Shown: in pieces, positions 43,177-54,502 of the stretch
Position numbering within the stretch: the stretch's first letter is position 1
Layout: the number at the start of each line of letters is the position of its first letter
NCBI GenBank assembly: GCA_050176585.1
Contig: JBFXHX010000002.1
Location: forward strand, 62,001 to 126,000
Length of the DNA stretch: 64,000 nt
Source: CAYYWP01 sp050176585
GTDB taxonomy: Bacteria > Desulfobacterota > Binatia > HRBIN30 > CADEER01
Direction: 5' to 3'
The notes under the pieces: generated by a model
Told to the model about the DNA's origin: nothing
The model's input: only the letters and a program-made list of their open reading frames with translations
Database searches by the model: none
Program-made: the position numbers and the translations under genes

Positions 43177-43533
43177 ATGGCAGAGCCACATCCGTCAGCC
43201 GCGTCTCCACGCCCCAGCGCCCCATTCCTGCTTCTCGCGGAACCGCCTTATCTCGCCGGGCTGCGCTGCCGTGCGTGTGGTGCAACCTCTCTGCGCAGCG
43301 CCCGCACCGGCTGCGCAAAGTGCGGAGCCATCCGCGAATTCGACGCTGTTCGGCTGAGCGATGTCGGCGCGCTCTGGGTGTATTCGATCATGCATCAGTC
43401 GGTGCCGCGCGTGCCGGTTACCCTCCAACTGCGGGGCGCCGCCGGCGCACGCCAGGTGGACCACGCCAGGATCGGCCTAGCGCACGTGCTCGGGCTCGGC
43501 TCGGCGTGCACGATCCACATCCGCACCGCCTGA
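43177..43533 (+). CDS. Zn-ribbon (DUF35-like) N-terminus joined to thiolase-like C-terminus
   Basis: 118 residues. The first part has a zinc-ribbon, CRACGATS then CAKCGA, with the start of an OB-fold (DVGALWVYSIMHQ) as in DUF35 proteins that partner thiolases and PKS-like enzymes. The last 35 residues (TLQLRGAAGARQVDHARIGLAHVLGLGSACTIHI) match the extreme C-terminus of SCP2-type thiolases, where QLRGEAG-RQV and GLAHNLGG occur. Here the HN motif reads HV. A deletion fusing neighbouring genes would explain this, so it may be a non-functional remnant. Confidence 0.6.
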   Translation: MAEPHPSAASPRPSAPFLLLAEPPYLAGLRCRACGATSLRSARTGCAKCGAIREFDAVRLSDVGALWVYSIMHQSVPRVPVTLQLRGAAGARQVDHARIGLAHVLGLGSACTIHIRTA

Positions 43534-44292
43534 GCTCGGCCGCTGCCGAGCGACGCGCGCCCACTGACCTGCCTGATCGAGACTCGAATGACTCCCACAC
43601 ACGAGACCGCGATCGCACTACTGCTCGGCCTAGGCTGCCTGGTGCTACTGGCCGTGACCGGCCGCCTGGCCTGCGTTCGCGAGGAGTTTCCGACCGCGGC
43701 CCGGCGTATCGCGGCGCTGGTCCTGCTCTGGGGTATCTTGAGCGTCGCGGTCTTCCATCCCGTGGTGTCACCCGGCGCCGCCGCGCAGGTCGACCCGGAT
43801 GGTCTGCCGTTCGCGGCGCTGTTTGCCGGTCATGTGCTGCTGGCCGGATTCCTGGCGGCGTGGTGGCGGCTCGCCTATCCCGAACCATTGCGGCGGTTCC
43901 TGCGTCTGGAGACCGCTAGCAGCGCCGATGTCGGCTTCGGGGTGCGGATAGGGCTGCTCGGCTGGGGCGTCGCTCTGATGACCGGCGCCGCCGCGGCGCT
44001 AGGCCTACAAGCGATCGGCTATGCCCCCGGGGGCGGCGAGGAGGCCATGGCCGTGCCACCGCTGCTGTTGTGGCTCGCCGACCTCAGCGTGGAACGCAAG
44101 CTGGCCGTCGTGGCCGTCGCGATGACGGTGGAGGAAGCATTCTTTCGAGGGTTCCTGCAGCCGCGAATCGGCTGGATCCCGGCCAGCGTGCTGTTCGCGC
44201 TGGCACACGCCGGCTATGGCCTGCCAACCCTGCTGGCCAGCGTGCTGGCCCTCTCGCTCGTGATCGGCTGGGCGTTCCGGCGGACCGGCAGC

Positions 44293-46656
<2,364 letters not shown>

Positions 46657-46660
46657 CCAG

Positions 46661-46981
46661 TCAGGCCTCTTCCATCGTGCATTTGAGCGGGAACTCGTGC
46701 TGTCGCGCCATGGCCTCCACGATCGCCACCTTGGTCTCCGCGATCTCGTACGTATACACCCCGGCGACACCGATGCCGCTCTTGTGGATGTGCAGCATGA
46801 TCTGGGTCGCGTCAGGCTCCGAGCGGTGGAAGACGCTCTGCAGCACCCGCACGACGAACTCCATCGTCGTGTAATCGTCGTTGTGCAGCAGCACCTTGTA
46901 CATCGGCGGGACCTTGACCTGCTTGTCGGTCTCGGTCACCACACCGTGCTCGTGATCTTCGATCGATCGTCGGTCGCTCAT
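46661..46981 (-). CDS. clpS: ClpS adaptor protein
   Basis: 106-residue ClpS, which brings N-degron substrates to ClpA. VPPMYKVLLHNDDYTTMEFVV is the diagnostic block with the NDD motif, followed by MLHIHKSGIGVAGVYTYEIAETK and a C-terminal CTMEEA. It precedes clpA by four bases, the usual order. Confidence 0.97.
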   Translation of the reverse strand: MSDRRSIEDHEHGVVTETDKQVKVPPMYKVLLHNDDYTTMEFVVRVLQSVFHRSEPDATQIMLHIHKSGIGVAGVYTYEIAETKVAIVEAMARQHEFPLKCTMEEA

Positions 46982-47121
46982 GCGCTCTGTCCGAGTGCTC
47001 GCGCGTAGAGTGTAGCGGAAAGCCGCCTTCCACGCGACGGGCTTCCCGCGGCGTCGCAGAACGCGAGGCGTGCGGAGCGGGGCGCGAGAACCCGGACAGC
47101 GGCGCGGCGAGAGTCCTCCAG

Positions 47122-47150
47122 CTTGGACGCGTATGCGCCCCTCGCTAAGA
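47122..47150 (+). promoter_or_regulatory. Possible promoter before aldo/keto reductase gene
   Basis: TTGGAC (47122-47127), 17 bases, TAAGAT (47145-47150), 25 bases before the ATG at 47176. The gap up to the divergent clpS gene (46982-47121) shows nothing else clear. By-eye prediction. Confidence 0.35.
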
Positions 47151-47175
47151 TCTCCGCCTCTGGAGGAACCCGCGT

Positions 47176-48192
47176 ATGAAGCAGCGCCGTCTCGGCCGCA
47201 CCGGCCTCGTCGTCTCCGAAATCTGTCTCGGCACGATGACCTTCGGGAATCAAGCCGACGAGAGCACCAGCCGAGCCATCCTCGACCGCGCGTACGCGGC
47301 GGGTGTCGACTTCCTCGATACCGCCGAAGCGTATCCCGTCCCGACGGACGCGAAGTACGTCGGCCGCAGTGAGGAGATCGTCGGCCGTTGGATGGCCGAC
47401 AAGCCGCGCGACGCGCTGGTCATCGCGACCAAGGTCTCCGGGCCGACCCAGGGCTGGTTCCCGGTGCCGCTGCGCGCCGGGCGCACGGCGCTCGACGGCC
47501 GCAACATCGCGCGCGCGGTCGACGACAGCCTGCGCCGGCTCGGGACCGACTACATCGATTTGTATCAGACGCACTGGCCCGACCGCGGGCTGCCGCTCGA
47601 AGACACCATGGACGCCCTCAGCCGGGTCGTGGATGCGGGCAAGGTGCGGTACGCCGGCTGCAGCAACGAAACCGCCTACGGCTTGATGAAGAGCCTCTGG
47701 GTGAGCGCCGAGCGCGGCTGCGTGCGGTACGAGACCATCCAGAACAACTTCAGCCTGAACAACCGGCGCTTCGAAGATGAGCTCGCCGAGGTTTGCCGGC
47801 GCGAGACGGTTAGCCTGCTGGCATACAGCCCGCTCGCTGGCGGCGTGCTGTCCGGCAAATACACGGGCGGCGCCCGGCCCCGCGGAGCGCGATTCACCGT
47901 GTACGAGCATGGGCCGGCGCGACAACAGGCGATGAGCCGCCGCTTCGTCAACCACGCCGCCCTCGAGTCCACGCAGCGCTACGCGCAGATCGCTGCCGAC
48001 GCCGGGTACGCACTGCCGACGCTCGCGATCGCCTGGTCGCTCGCCCACGACTTCGTCGGCGCGACGATCGTCGGCGCGACCGCGCCCGACCAGCTGACCG
48101 ACACGTTGGCGGCCGCCGAGGTCGCGCTCCCGGCCGACGTCCTCGCCGCCTGTGACGAGGTCAGCCGAGCGATCAAATATCCGATGGGGTGA
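47176..48192 (+). CDS. Aldo/keto reductase
   Basis: 338-residue member of the AKR superfamily (Tas/YajO or voltage-channel beta-like group). Catalytic Asp48, Tyr53, Lys86 and His133 are in place (DFLDTAEAYP, IATKVSG, LYQTHWPDRG). AGCSNETAYG and LLAYSPLAGGVLSGKY follow the family. The TTGGAGG-type ribosome site (GGAGGA) lies 8 bases before the ATG. Substrate not known. Confidence 0.94.
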   Translation: MKQRRLGRTGLVVSEICLGTMTFGNQADESTSRAILDRAYAAGVDFLDTAEAYPVPTDAKYVGRSEEIVGRWMADKPRDALVIATKVSGPTQGWFPVPLRAGRTALDGRNIARAVDDSLRRLGTDYIDLYQTHWPDRGLPLEDTMDALSRVVDAGKVRYAGCSNETAYGLMKSLWVSAERGCVRYETIQNNFSLNNRRFEDELAEVCRRETVSLLAYSPLAGGVLSGKYTGGARPRGARFTVYEHGPARQQAMSRRFVNHAALESTQRYAQIAADAGYALPTLAIAWSLAHDFVGATIVGATAPDQLTDTLAAAEVALPADVLAACDEVSRAIKYPMG

Positions 48193-48315
48193 CGCCCGAT
48201 CGTCGCGCTGGCCGCTGCTCGCGCGCTCGTCGAGCTGCACGGCAGCGGCTGCTCCGCCAAACGCCGCGCGCCGGCGCTGGAGTGTGCTCGCGCGGTTGAG
48301 CGGCGGCAGCCCGTC

Positions 48316-49749
48316 TCAGCGCAGCTGCTCGAACGCCAGCTGTTCCACCCAGCGCACCAGCTCGTCGGCGAGGCAGCGATTCAGGAACAGCGACGGCTCC
48401 TCGCCGAACCCGGCGGCATCGTCGCGCAACGAGCGGAGCTGCGGATACAGCACCCGCCGCGGACCGTAGCTCGCCACGGCAGCCGGAGGGATGCGCGTCA
48501 GCATGCCCTCGAAGCGGAAGAACGCGATCACGCGCTGCATCGCGTTCGCATCCGAGCACAACACCTCGAGCAAGTCCGCCGCCGCCGCCATGCGCTCGCT
48601 CTCGGCGAGGTGCGAAGCCAGCCACGGCTCGATCTCTTGGCACAGATCGCGATCGTCGAGCTGCGCCCGCAGCAGCTCGGCGGCGGCGACGCGCGCGCTC
48701 AGCGCGGCGCACAGCTCTGCCACCGCGGCCGGCGCGCCCGCGCGCCCCGCGACCGCATGCTTCACCGCGTCGATCGCGGCCTCGAGCTCGCCGTCGCGGT
48801 CGGCTGGCAACAGCGGCGAAAAGCGGTGCGCCGCCGCGAACAGCTCGAACGCGCCGGGCGCGCCGGCGCCGATCTCCGCGACCGCGGTGCGCCACGCGCG
48901 CTGCGCGTCGTACTGATCGGGCGCGCGCATGTACTCCGCCGCCGTGCGCACGGCCACCGCGGAGGCGTGCGCATGGGCCATGGGATTGAGCAGCAGACCG
49001 CTGACGTGAAGCGACAGGTCGGCGGCACGGCCCACGTATGGCCCGAGGTGCAGCATCGGGCGCATCGGCCCGTCGGCGACTGGCACGTTGTCCCAGACCA
49101 GCAGCTTTCGCCGCAGCGTACGCGCGCGCGCTGCCGCTTCGTCGACGCGGATGGTCGGGCTGATCACCGTGCGGCCGGTCCAGGCGACCTCGATGCCCTG
49201 CTCCAGCTCGGCACCGAGCGCCTCAAGATAGTCGGTCGGCTCCGTGCCGACGTAATCGGTGGGCACCAGCCACAGCGTGCAGTCGCCGCCTAGGGCGCCC
49301 GCCACGGCATGCGCCAGGTGCACGTGCGCGGCGGCGAGCGTTCCGAAGCACGCCTGGTCGCTCGCATGTAGCAGCGCGCTCGGCACGTCATCGAGGGCGA
49401 GCGAGAAGAAGCGCGCCCCGAGCGCCCGCAGGGCGGCGAATTTGTGCTGCAGCGCGCGGACATCGGCGGCGGAGCCGTACTCGATGCTCAGGCCGGGTGA
49501 GATGGCGAATCCGACGGACACGCCGGCGGCCGCGCCGCGCTCGATCAGCTCGCGAAACTCCGCCATCGCGGCGTCTCCATACGGCGTACGCCAGTGCGCG
49601 CGATGCAACGGGTCGTCCTTCGGAGCGTACACGTACCGGTTCATGCCCCAGGCGCCGAGCTTCTCGACCCACCACAACCGGTCTGCGTGCCGATACGGCG
49701 GACCGTAGTAGCCCTCGACCACCCCGCGATGCGCGAACACTTGTTCCAT
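48316..49749 (-). CDS. GH84 family beta-N-acetylglucosaminidase (O-GlcNAcase-like)
   Basis: 477 residues with a GH84 catalytic domain at the very N-terminus: RGVVEGYYGPPY, MNRYVYAPKDDP and the adjacent catalytic Asp120-Asp121 (SLALDDVPSALL). WTGRTVISPTI and LLVWDNVPVAD lie in the active-site cleft. The C-terminal half (from about 300) is helical. No signal peptide is seen, so a cytoplasmic role in amino-sugar turnover or removing O-GlcNAc is inferred. Many bacterial GH84 enzymes are secreted, so the location is unusual. Confidence 0.9.
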   Translation of the reverse strand: MEQVFAHRGVVEGYYGPPYRHADRLWWVEKLGAWGMNRYVYAPKDDPLHRAHWRTPYGDAAMAEFRELIERGAAAGVSVGFAISPGLSIEYGSAADVRALQHKFAALRALGARFFSLALDDVPSALLHASDQACFGTLAAAHVHLAHAVAGALGGDCTLWLVPTDYVGTEPTDYLEALGAELEQGIEVAWTGRTVISPTIRVDEAAARARTLRRKLLVWDNVPVADGPMRPMLHLGPYVGRAADLSLHVSGLLLNPMAHAHASAVAVRTAAEYMRAPDQYDAQRAWRTAVAEIGAGAPGAFELFAAAHRFSPLLPADRDGELEAAIDAVKHAVAGRAGAPAAVAELCAALSARVAAAELLRAQLDDRDLCQEIEPWLASHLAESERMAAAADLLEVLCSDANAMQRVIAFFRFEGMLTRIPPAAVASYGPRRVLYPQLRSLRDDAAGFGEEPSLFLNRCLADELVRWVEQLAFEQLR

Positions 49750-49879
49750 GGCCGCGCCTACGCGTAGCGCTTCCGCGCCGCCATGTGTAGCCGCCGCCCG
49801 GTGGCGGATGCGCCTGCCTGACCGACGCCACCTGCGCCTTAGTTTCCGGAACGTGGCGCGACGTACTAAAGGACGCGGC

Positions 49880-50878
49880 ATGCTCAAGCTCGGCATCGTG
49901 CCGTTCTGGAAAGATTATGACCGGCCGGCGGTGCTGCGCGCGGCGCAGCTGGCCGAGGACCTCGGCTACGACTCCATCTGGATCCCGGAGGCGTGGGGCT
50001 ACGAGCAGTTCCAGCTGCTCACCGAGGTCGCGTTGGGCACCAAGCGGCTGAAAGTCGCGACGGGCATCGCCAACGTGTTCAGCCGTTCCGCGGCGCTGCT
50101 CGCGATGAGCGCCGCCACGCTGGATGAAATTTCCGGCGGCCGCGCGATCATCGGGCTCGGCACCAGTGGCCAGTTGGTCATCGAGAACTTCCACGGCGTA
50201 CCGTATCGGAAACCGCTCACGCGGTTGCGCGAGTCGATCGGCATCATGCGCGCGTTGTGGCGCGGGGAGCGCCTCGCTCCGGAGCTCAGCACGCTCTTCG
50301 ACGCGCGCCACTTTCGCCTCGAGATGAAGCCGCTGCGCGCGGACATTCCGATATACGTCGCGTCTTTGCAGGAAAAGGCCATTCGCGACCTCGGCGCGTT
50401 GGCGGACGGCTGGCTGCCGACGTTCTGGCCCTATCGCCACCTCGGCGATGGCCGCGCGCTGCTCGCCGCAGGAGCCCGCGCGGCCGGCCGCGATCCCGAC
50501 GCGATCGAGATCGCGCCCTTCGTCGCGGTCGTGCCGATGGACGACGTGGCGGCGGCGCGCGCGCTGCTGAAGCCGCTGGTCGCATTCTACATCGGCGGTA
50601 TGGGCGCGTATTACCACGCGCTCTTCTGCCGGTACGGCTTCGGCGAGAGCGCCGACCGCGTGCGCGCCCTCTATCAAGATGCCAAGCGCCGCGAGGCCAT
50701 CGCCGCGGTGAGCGACGAGCTCATCGATGCGATCAGCATCTGCGGCTCGCCGCAGCACTGCCGCGAACAGCTACAGGAATGGCATCGGCACGGCGCGGGC
50801 GCGGCGCTGATCAACCTGCCGGTCGGGGTCCCGGCGGAGATCACCGAGGCCATGCTGCGCGCGGTCGCGCCCCGCTGA
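49880..50878 (+). CDS. LLM class flavin/F420-dependent oxidoreductase
   Basis: 332-residue luciferase-like monooxygenase fold. The N-terminus GIVPFWKDYDRPAVLRAAQLAEDLGYDSIWIPEAW, the LKVATGIANVFSR strand, DEISGGRAIIGLGTSG and a C-terminal CGSPQHCREQLQEW are typical. Coenzyme F420 use is common in this subgroup but not provable here. ATG at 49880 has AAAGGA upstream. Divergent from the GH84 gene by 130 bases. Confidence 0.92.
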   Translation: MLKLGIVPFWKDYDRPAVLRAAQLAEDLGYDSIWIPEAWGYEQFQLLTEVALGTKRLKVATGIANVFSRSAALLAMSAATLDEISGGRAIIGLGTSGQLVIENFHGVPYRKPLTRLRESIGIMRALWRGERLAPELSTLFDARHFRLEMKPLRADIPIYVASLQEKAIRDLGALADGWLPTFWPYRHLGDGRALLAAGARAAGRDPDAIEIAPFVAVVPMDDVAAARALLKPLVAFYIGGMGAYYHALFCRYGFGESADRVRALYQDAKRREAIAAVSDELIDAISICGSPQHCREQLQEWHRHGAGAALINLPVGVPAEITEAMLRAVAPR

Positions 50879-50911
50879 ACTGCGGTGCCCTGCCCCGCCA
50901 GGAGATCGCCG

Positions 50912-51955
50912 TCAGCCGCGCGCGGCGCACGGCTCGCGCCACTCTTCCGAGTCCAGACGCGGTTGGCGATCGGCATCCTCCACGACGGGGAAGAACTGTT
51001 CGACCGTGGCGCGAAAATCCGCCCCGCACTCCACGCGAGTGATGCGATCGCGGAACACGCGCGCGCCGGACATGCCGGTGAGATACCGCACCGCGAACTT
51101 GCGCATCAGCACGGTCCCCCAATGGTCGCCCTCGCGTTCGACCATGGCGGCGTGATGGCGAAGGAGCAGCGCGCGCTGCTCGGCCCGCGCAGGCGTCGGC
51201 GGGACGGCATCGCCCCGCAGCGCGGCCGCGATCTCCCGGAAGACCCAGGGCCGCGTGAGCGCGCCGCGAGCCACCATCACCCCAGCGGCACCTGTTTCGC
51301 GCACGGTCGCTACCGCCGAAGCGTCGTCGTGCACGTCGCCATTGGCGATGACCGGGATGCGCAACGCCTGGACGACCTCGGCGATGAGCGCCCGATTGCA
51401 GGGCACGCTGTAGCCGTCGTCGGCCGTGCGGCCGTGCACGGTCACCGCCGCTGCGCCGTACGCTTCGGCGCTGCGCGCCACGGCGACCGCCGTCCGCGAC
51501 GCCAGCGAGGGACCGAGGCGAATCTTGGCCGTGACTGGCACGCGTCCGGCGCCGCGAGTGGCAGCGGCCACGAGGCGCCCGACCGTGCTGGGATCGCGCA
51601 GGAGCGTCGCACCCGCGCCGTGGGTACCCATGATGCGCTTCTTCGGGCAGCCGAAGTTGAGATCGATGACCGTCACCCCGAGATCCACCAGGCGGCGCGC
51701 GGCTTCCTCGAGCGGATATTCCTCCCGGTCCCACAGCTGCACGCCGAGAGGGCGCGCCTCGCCTTCCACACCGGAGAGGCGCTCGGGCGGCATCCGGCCC
51801 TGCACCCAGCCGCTGGCCGATACCATCTCGGTGTAGATCAGACCGGCGCCCCCGAACTCGCGTACGATGTCGCGGAAGATCCGATCGGTGAAGCCGGCGA
51901 TCGGTGCGGAGAGCACCGGATGCTCCAGCACAACCGGGCCGATGCAGAGCGCCAT
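50912..51955 (-). CDS. tRNA-dihydrouridine synthase
   Basis: 347-residue FMN enzyme reducing uridine to dihydrouridine in tRNA. LSAPIAGFTDRIFRDIVREFG, YTEMVSA, and the catalytic Cys103 in IDLNFGCPKK are present, followed by VTVHGRTADDGYS, IPVIANGDVHD and the FMN-phosphate motif GVMVARGALTRPW. It is DusB-like in length and motifs. The ATG lies 14 bases after a perfect 20-base palindrome. Confidence 0.94.
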   Translation of the reverse strand: MALCIGPVVLEHPVLSAPIAGFTDRIFRDIVREFGGAGLIYTEMVSASGWVQGRMPPERLSGVEGEARPLGVQLWDREEYPLEEAARRLVDLGVTVIDLNFGCPKKRIMGTHGAGATLLRDPSTVGRLVAAATRGAGRVPVTAKIRLGPSLASRTAVAVARSAEAYGAAAVTVHGRTADDGYSVPCNRALIAEVVQALRIPVIANGDVHDDASAVATVRETGAAGVMVARGALTRPWVFREIAAALRGDAVPPTPARAEQRALLLRHHAAMVEREGDHWGTVLMRKFAVRYLTGMSGARVFRDRITRVECGADFRATVEQFFPVVEDADRQPRLDSEEWREPCAARG

Positions 51956-51969
51956 CCGGTCCCTATATC

Positions 51970-51989
51970 CGATCCCATCGATGGGATCG
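51970..51989. promoter_or_regulatory. Perfect 20-bp palindrome upstream of the Dus gene
   Basis: CGATCCCATCGATGGGATCG is its own reverse complement and sits 14 bases before the dus start codon, between dus and the sugar dehydrogenase stop. As DNA it could be an operator for a dimeric regulator; as RNA it would form a hairpin with no proper loop unless the centre opens. It overlaps where the 5' leader or promoter must be. Confidence 0.45.
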
Positions 51990-52060
51990 ATGGCGCGGCC
52001 GCCTGAGCGACCCGCGTAGCCGCCGCGCCGCCGACGCGCTCGCAACACTGTCCCGGCGCT

Positions 52061-54070
52061 CTACGGGGACCAGTTCCCGGTCACGTCACCGATGATGACG
52101 CCGATGTAGTTCTGGGTCGCTGCGCTGCCGACCAGTGGGGTGTAGGTAATCCGTCCTTTTTCGCACATCTCATTCATCAACGTCGGCGGCGAAGCCGTCT
52201 GATTCGGCACCTCGCTGGGTTGCGGCGTGAAGAGCCAATCCGAGCCGCAGACGCTGGCAGCCGCGAACGGCGTAGTGTCTCCCGCCACGTACTGCAGGAT
52301 GCGGGTGGCATCGAGCGCGGTGCAGCCGCCGTCGGCGGTCGTGTCGCAGGCGAGGAGCTGTACGGGCGAGAAGGGCCGCATCGCGGGGTCGGCCACGAAT
52401 TGGAGGATGAACGTCGCATCCAGAGCCGAGATCGCCAGGTTGGTACCGCCGGTCTTCCTTGGCGTCAGCGCCCAATCCGTTTGCGCCAGCGGGGCGGCGG
52501 AGTACACTCCATCCACACCTGTCGCGAACGCCATTGCCGCCCCGCCGGTGGCATCGACGGTGGCGGCGGGAATCGGGCGGTCCTCGACGAAGTATCGCAA
52601 GATCCCGCTGACCGTATAGGGCGTCGGCGTCAATGACGGGGTGACGGTCGGGGTCACCGTCGGAGACACGCTCGGCGTCGCCGCCACCGCGGCACGCAAC
52701 CGATATATGGCGCCAGCGCGGATCGAGACGATGTAGATGGATCCATCCGGCGCCTGCTCGAGGTCGGTGATGCCGCCGAACCCGAACCCGATGCGCACCA
52801 GGTCCCGCTCGGCGGCCGAATCGGCGACCAGGTCCTCGAGGCCGGCGATGTCGGCGAGGTCGAATCCATCCCGAGCGGCATTGAGCGGAAACCGGTAGAG
52901 CTGGCCGTTGTTGAAATCGCCAACCAGCGCCACGGCATCGTATGCGGGCCCCAGCACACTGTGGTGCGGGAACAAGATTCCGGTCACCGCGACCGGGCTG
53001 AGCCAGGAGAACTCCGGATCGCTGAATGTCACGCCGGCGCCCGGCATGTGGAAGAGGTTGTCGACGCCGGCCGCGCTGCGCGCATCCGGCCCCATGATCG
53101 GCACCCAGCCGCTGTTGAAACCGGCGTTCACACGGTTGATCTCGTCGTAATTGCCGGGCCCGTTTTCAGTCTCCCACAACGCGCCGGTCACCGGATCGAT
53201 GGCGAGCCCAAAGCTGTTGCGCACGCCGTACCCGTAGTAGCGCGCTACCTGCGTGACGCAGACCTCGCCGCCCGGGCAGCCGGTGCCGTCGGGACAGGTC
53301 ATCGCCGTCGTCTGGCTGCAGTATGGCGTGAACGGGTTGCCTGGAGCCGCGCTGCCGTCCTGCTGCAGCCGGAATATCACGCCCGTATCGTCCGGGAGAG
53401 GACCGGCCGGGTTATTCTCTAATTGCCCGTTGCGGTTGGTGTCGCCGATCACCACGAACAGAGGGCGGCCATCGCCTGTCTGGGGAGTTGGCGACGCCAC
53501 CGGTGTGGGGCCGAGCACCAGCACGCCTCCGTTGTGGGACTGGTTCGCGGCAACCGGCAGGCTCAGCAGCAACTGCTTGTTCTCGAGCTTGGCCGTCTGG
53601 GCATTCCAGGTGAAGCGGTAGACGTTGTTGCCGAGCAACGTGCCGGCGTCCGGTATGCCGTTCCCGTCCGGATCATCGACCTCGGTGTAATAGAGAAACA
53701 CATTCGGCGGCGACTCGCGGTTGATGGCGATGCCGAGGAGGCCGCTCTCGTTATTGTTGTTCACCGCAACGTCCAACACCGGATCGGGTTGTACGACACC
53801 ATTCAGAAGGCGCCGCACCCGGCCGCTCGCCTTTTCGAGAAACAACGCATCGCCATCGCCGAGAAATGCGATGCTCGTCGGCGCGCCCAACTGGGTGGCA
53901 ACGACGTCGACGGCGAGCGAAGGGTCCGTCACCGTCGGCTGCGCGCTGGCAGGGCCGGACGCGCACCACACCAGTGCGGCGAGCAGTGCGCCCGCCGCTC
54001 CTCGGCGGGCGCCGCGACATCTCGAGGCGGAGGCCGGAGCGCGATCGACACGAACGTCAATGCCGGTCAT
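52061..54070 (-). CDS. Secreted PQQ-type sugar dehydrogenase with C-terminal sorting-like module
   Basis: 669 residues. A signal peptide (about residues 25-45, ending ASAQ) leads into a six-bladed propeller of the glucose/sorbosone dehydrogenase family (GAPTSIAFLGDGDALFLEK, ESGLLGIAI, NQSHNGGVLVLG with the catalytic-type His, GVRNSFGLAIDP, WETENGPGNYDEIN). A TPTVTP linker near residue 475 precedes VSGILRYFVEDRPIPAATV, DATFILQFVADPAM, DATRILQYVAG and the terminal IGDVTGNWSP. It would oxidise a sugar outside the cell. The tail matches 42005-43012. Met at 54088 is an alternative start. Confidence 0.88.
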   Translation of the reverse strand: MTGIDVRVDRAPASASRCRGARRGAAGALLAALVWCASGPASAQPTVTDPSLAVDVVATQLGAPTSIAFLGDGDALFLEKASGRVRRLLNGVVQPDPVLDVAVNNNNESGLLGIAINRESPPNVFLYYTEVDDPDGNGIPDAGTLLGNNVYRFTWNAQTAKLENKQLLLSLPVAANQSHNGGVLVLGPTPVASPTPQTGDGRPLFVVIGDTNRNGQLENNPAGPLPDDTGVIFRLQQDGSAAPGNPFTPYCSQTTAMTCPDGTGCPGGEVCVTQVARYYGYGVRNSFGLAIDPVTGALWETENGPGNYDEINRVNAGFNSGWVPIMGPDARSAAGVDNLFHMPGAGVTFSDPEFSWLSPVAVTGILFPHHSVLGPAYDAVALVGDFNNGQLYRFPLNAARDGFDLADIAGLEDLVADSAAERDLVRIGFGFGGITDLEQAPDGSIYIVSIRAGAIYRLRAAVAATPSVSPTVTPTVTPSLTPTPYTVSGILRYFVEDRPIPAATVDATGGAAMAFATGVDGVYSAAPLAQTDWALTPRKTGGTNLAISALDATFILQFVADPAMRPFSPVQLLACDTTADGGCTALDATRILQYVAGDTTPFAAASVCGSDWLFTPQPSEVPNQTASPPTLMNEMCEKGRITYTPLVGSAATQNYIGVIIGDVTGNWSP

Positions 54071-54211
54071 TGCACTATAGGAGCGCAACTATCCGCCCTT
54101 TCTTGCCGCGCGCGCGGTGCCGGCGACGGTAAAGAGTGTACCACGGATTGTCCATCGACTCCGGCCGCCGGAGTTTGCTAGGAGGGACCGTCTCTGCGGG
54201 AGGAGGTGCGG

Positions 54212-54499
54212 ATGATTCGACGCATGGTGGTGACGGTCTTGGCGTTGGTCTTCTGTCTGACGTTGCTCGCTACGCCGCGCCGTGCCGCGGCATCGGATAA
54301 CCTCGAGTACATCATTCCGGCCGCGGTGGGCGGAGCCGTCGCCCTGATCCTGATCGTCGCCATTCTGATGGCGGACAGCGACGACGACGAATACGGCCTC
54401 GCCGAGGGCGCGCTGCCCGAGCTACCGCGGCGCCCCGGATTGAAGCTCGCGCACGAGTGCGCCCCGACCGCTGCGGGCCGCCCCCTGCTGTGCTGGTAG
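54212..54499 (+). CDS. Small membrane protein with signal sequence
   Basis: 95-residue protein with an N-terminal signal/anchor (MVVTVLALVFCLTLLA, cleavable around AAA) and a second hydrophobic helix (YIIPAAVGGAVALILIVAILM) followed by an acidic DSDDDEYG patch. GGGAGGAGG precedes the ATG. It resembles no family I know; short proteins of this layout are common in exported-protein regions. It ends three bases from the convergent map stop. Confidence 0.7.
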   Translation: MIRRMVVTVLALVFCLTLLATPRRAAASDNLEYIIPAAVGGAVALILIVAILMADSDDDEYGLAEGALPELPRRPGLKLAHECAPTAAGRPLLCW

Positions 54500-54502
54500 C
54501 TG

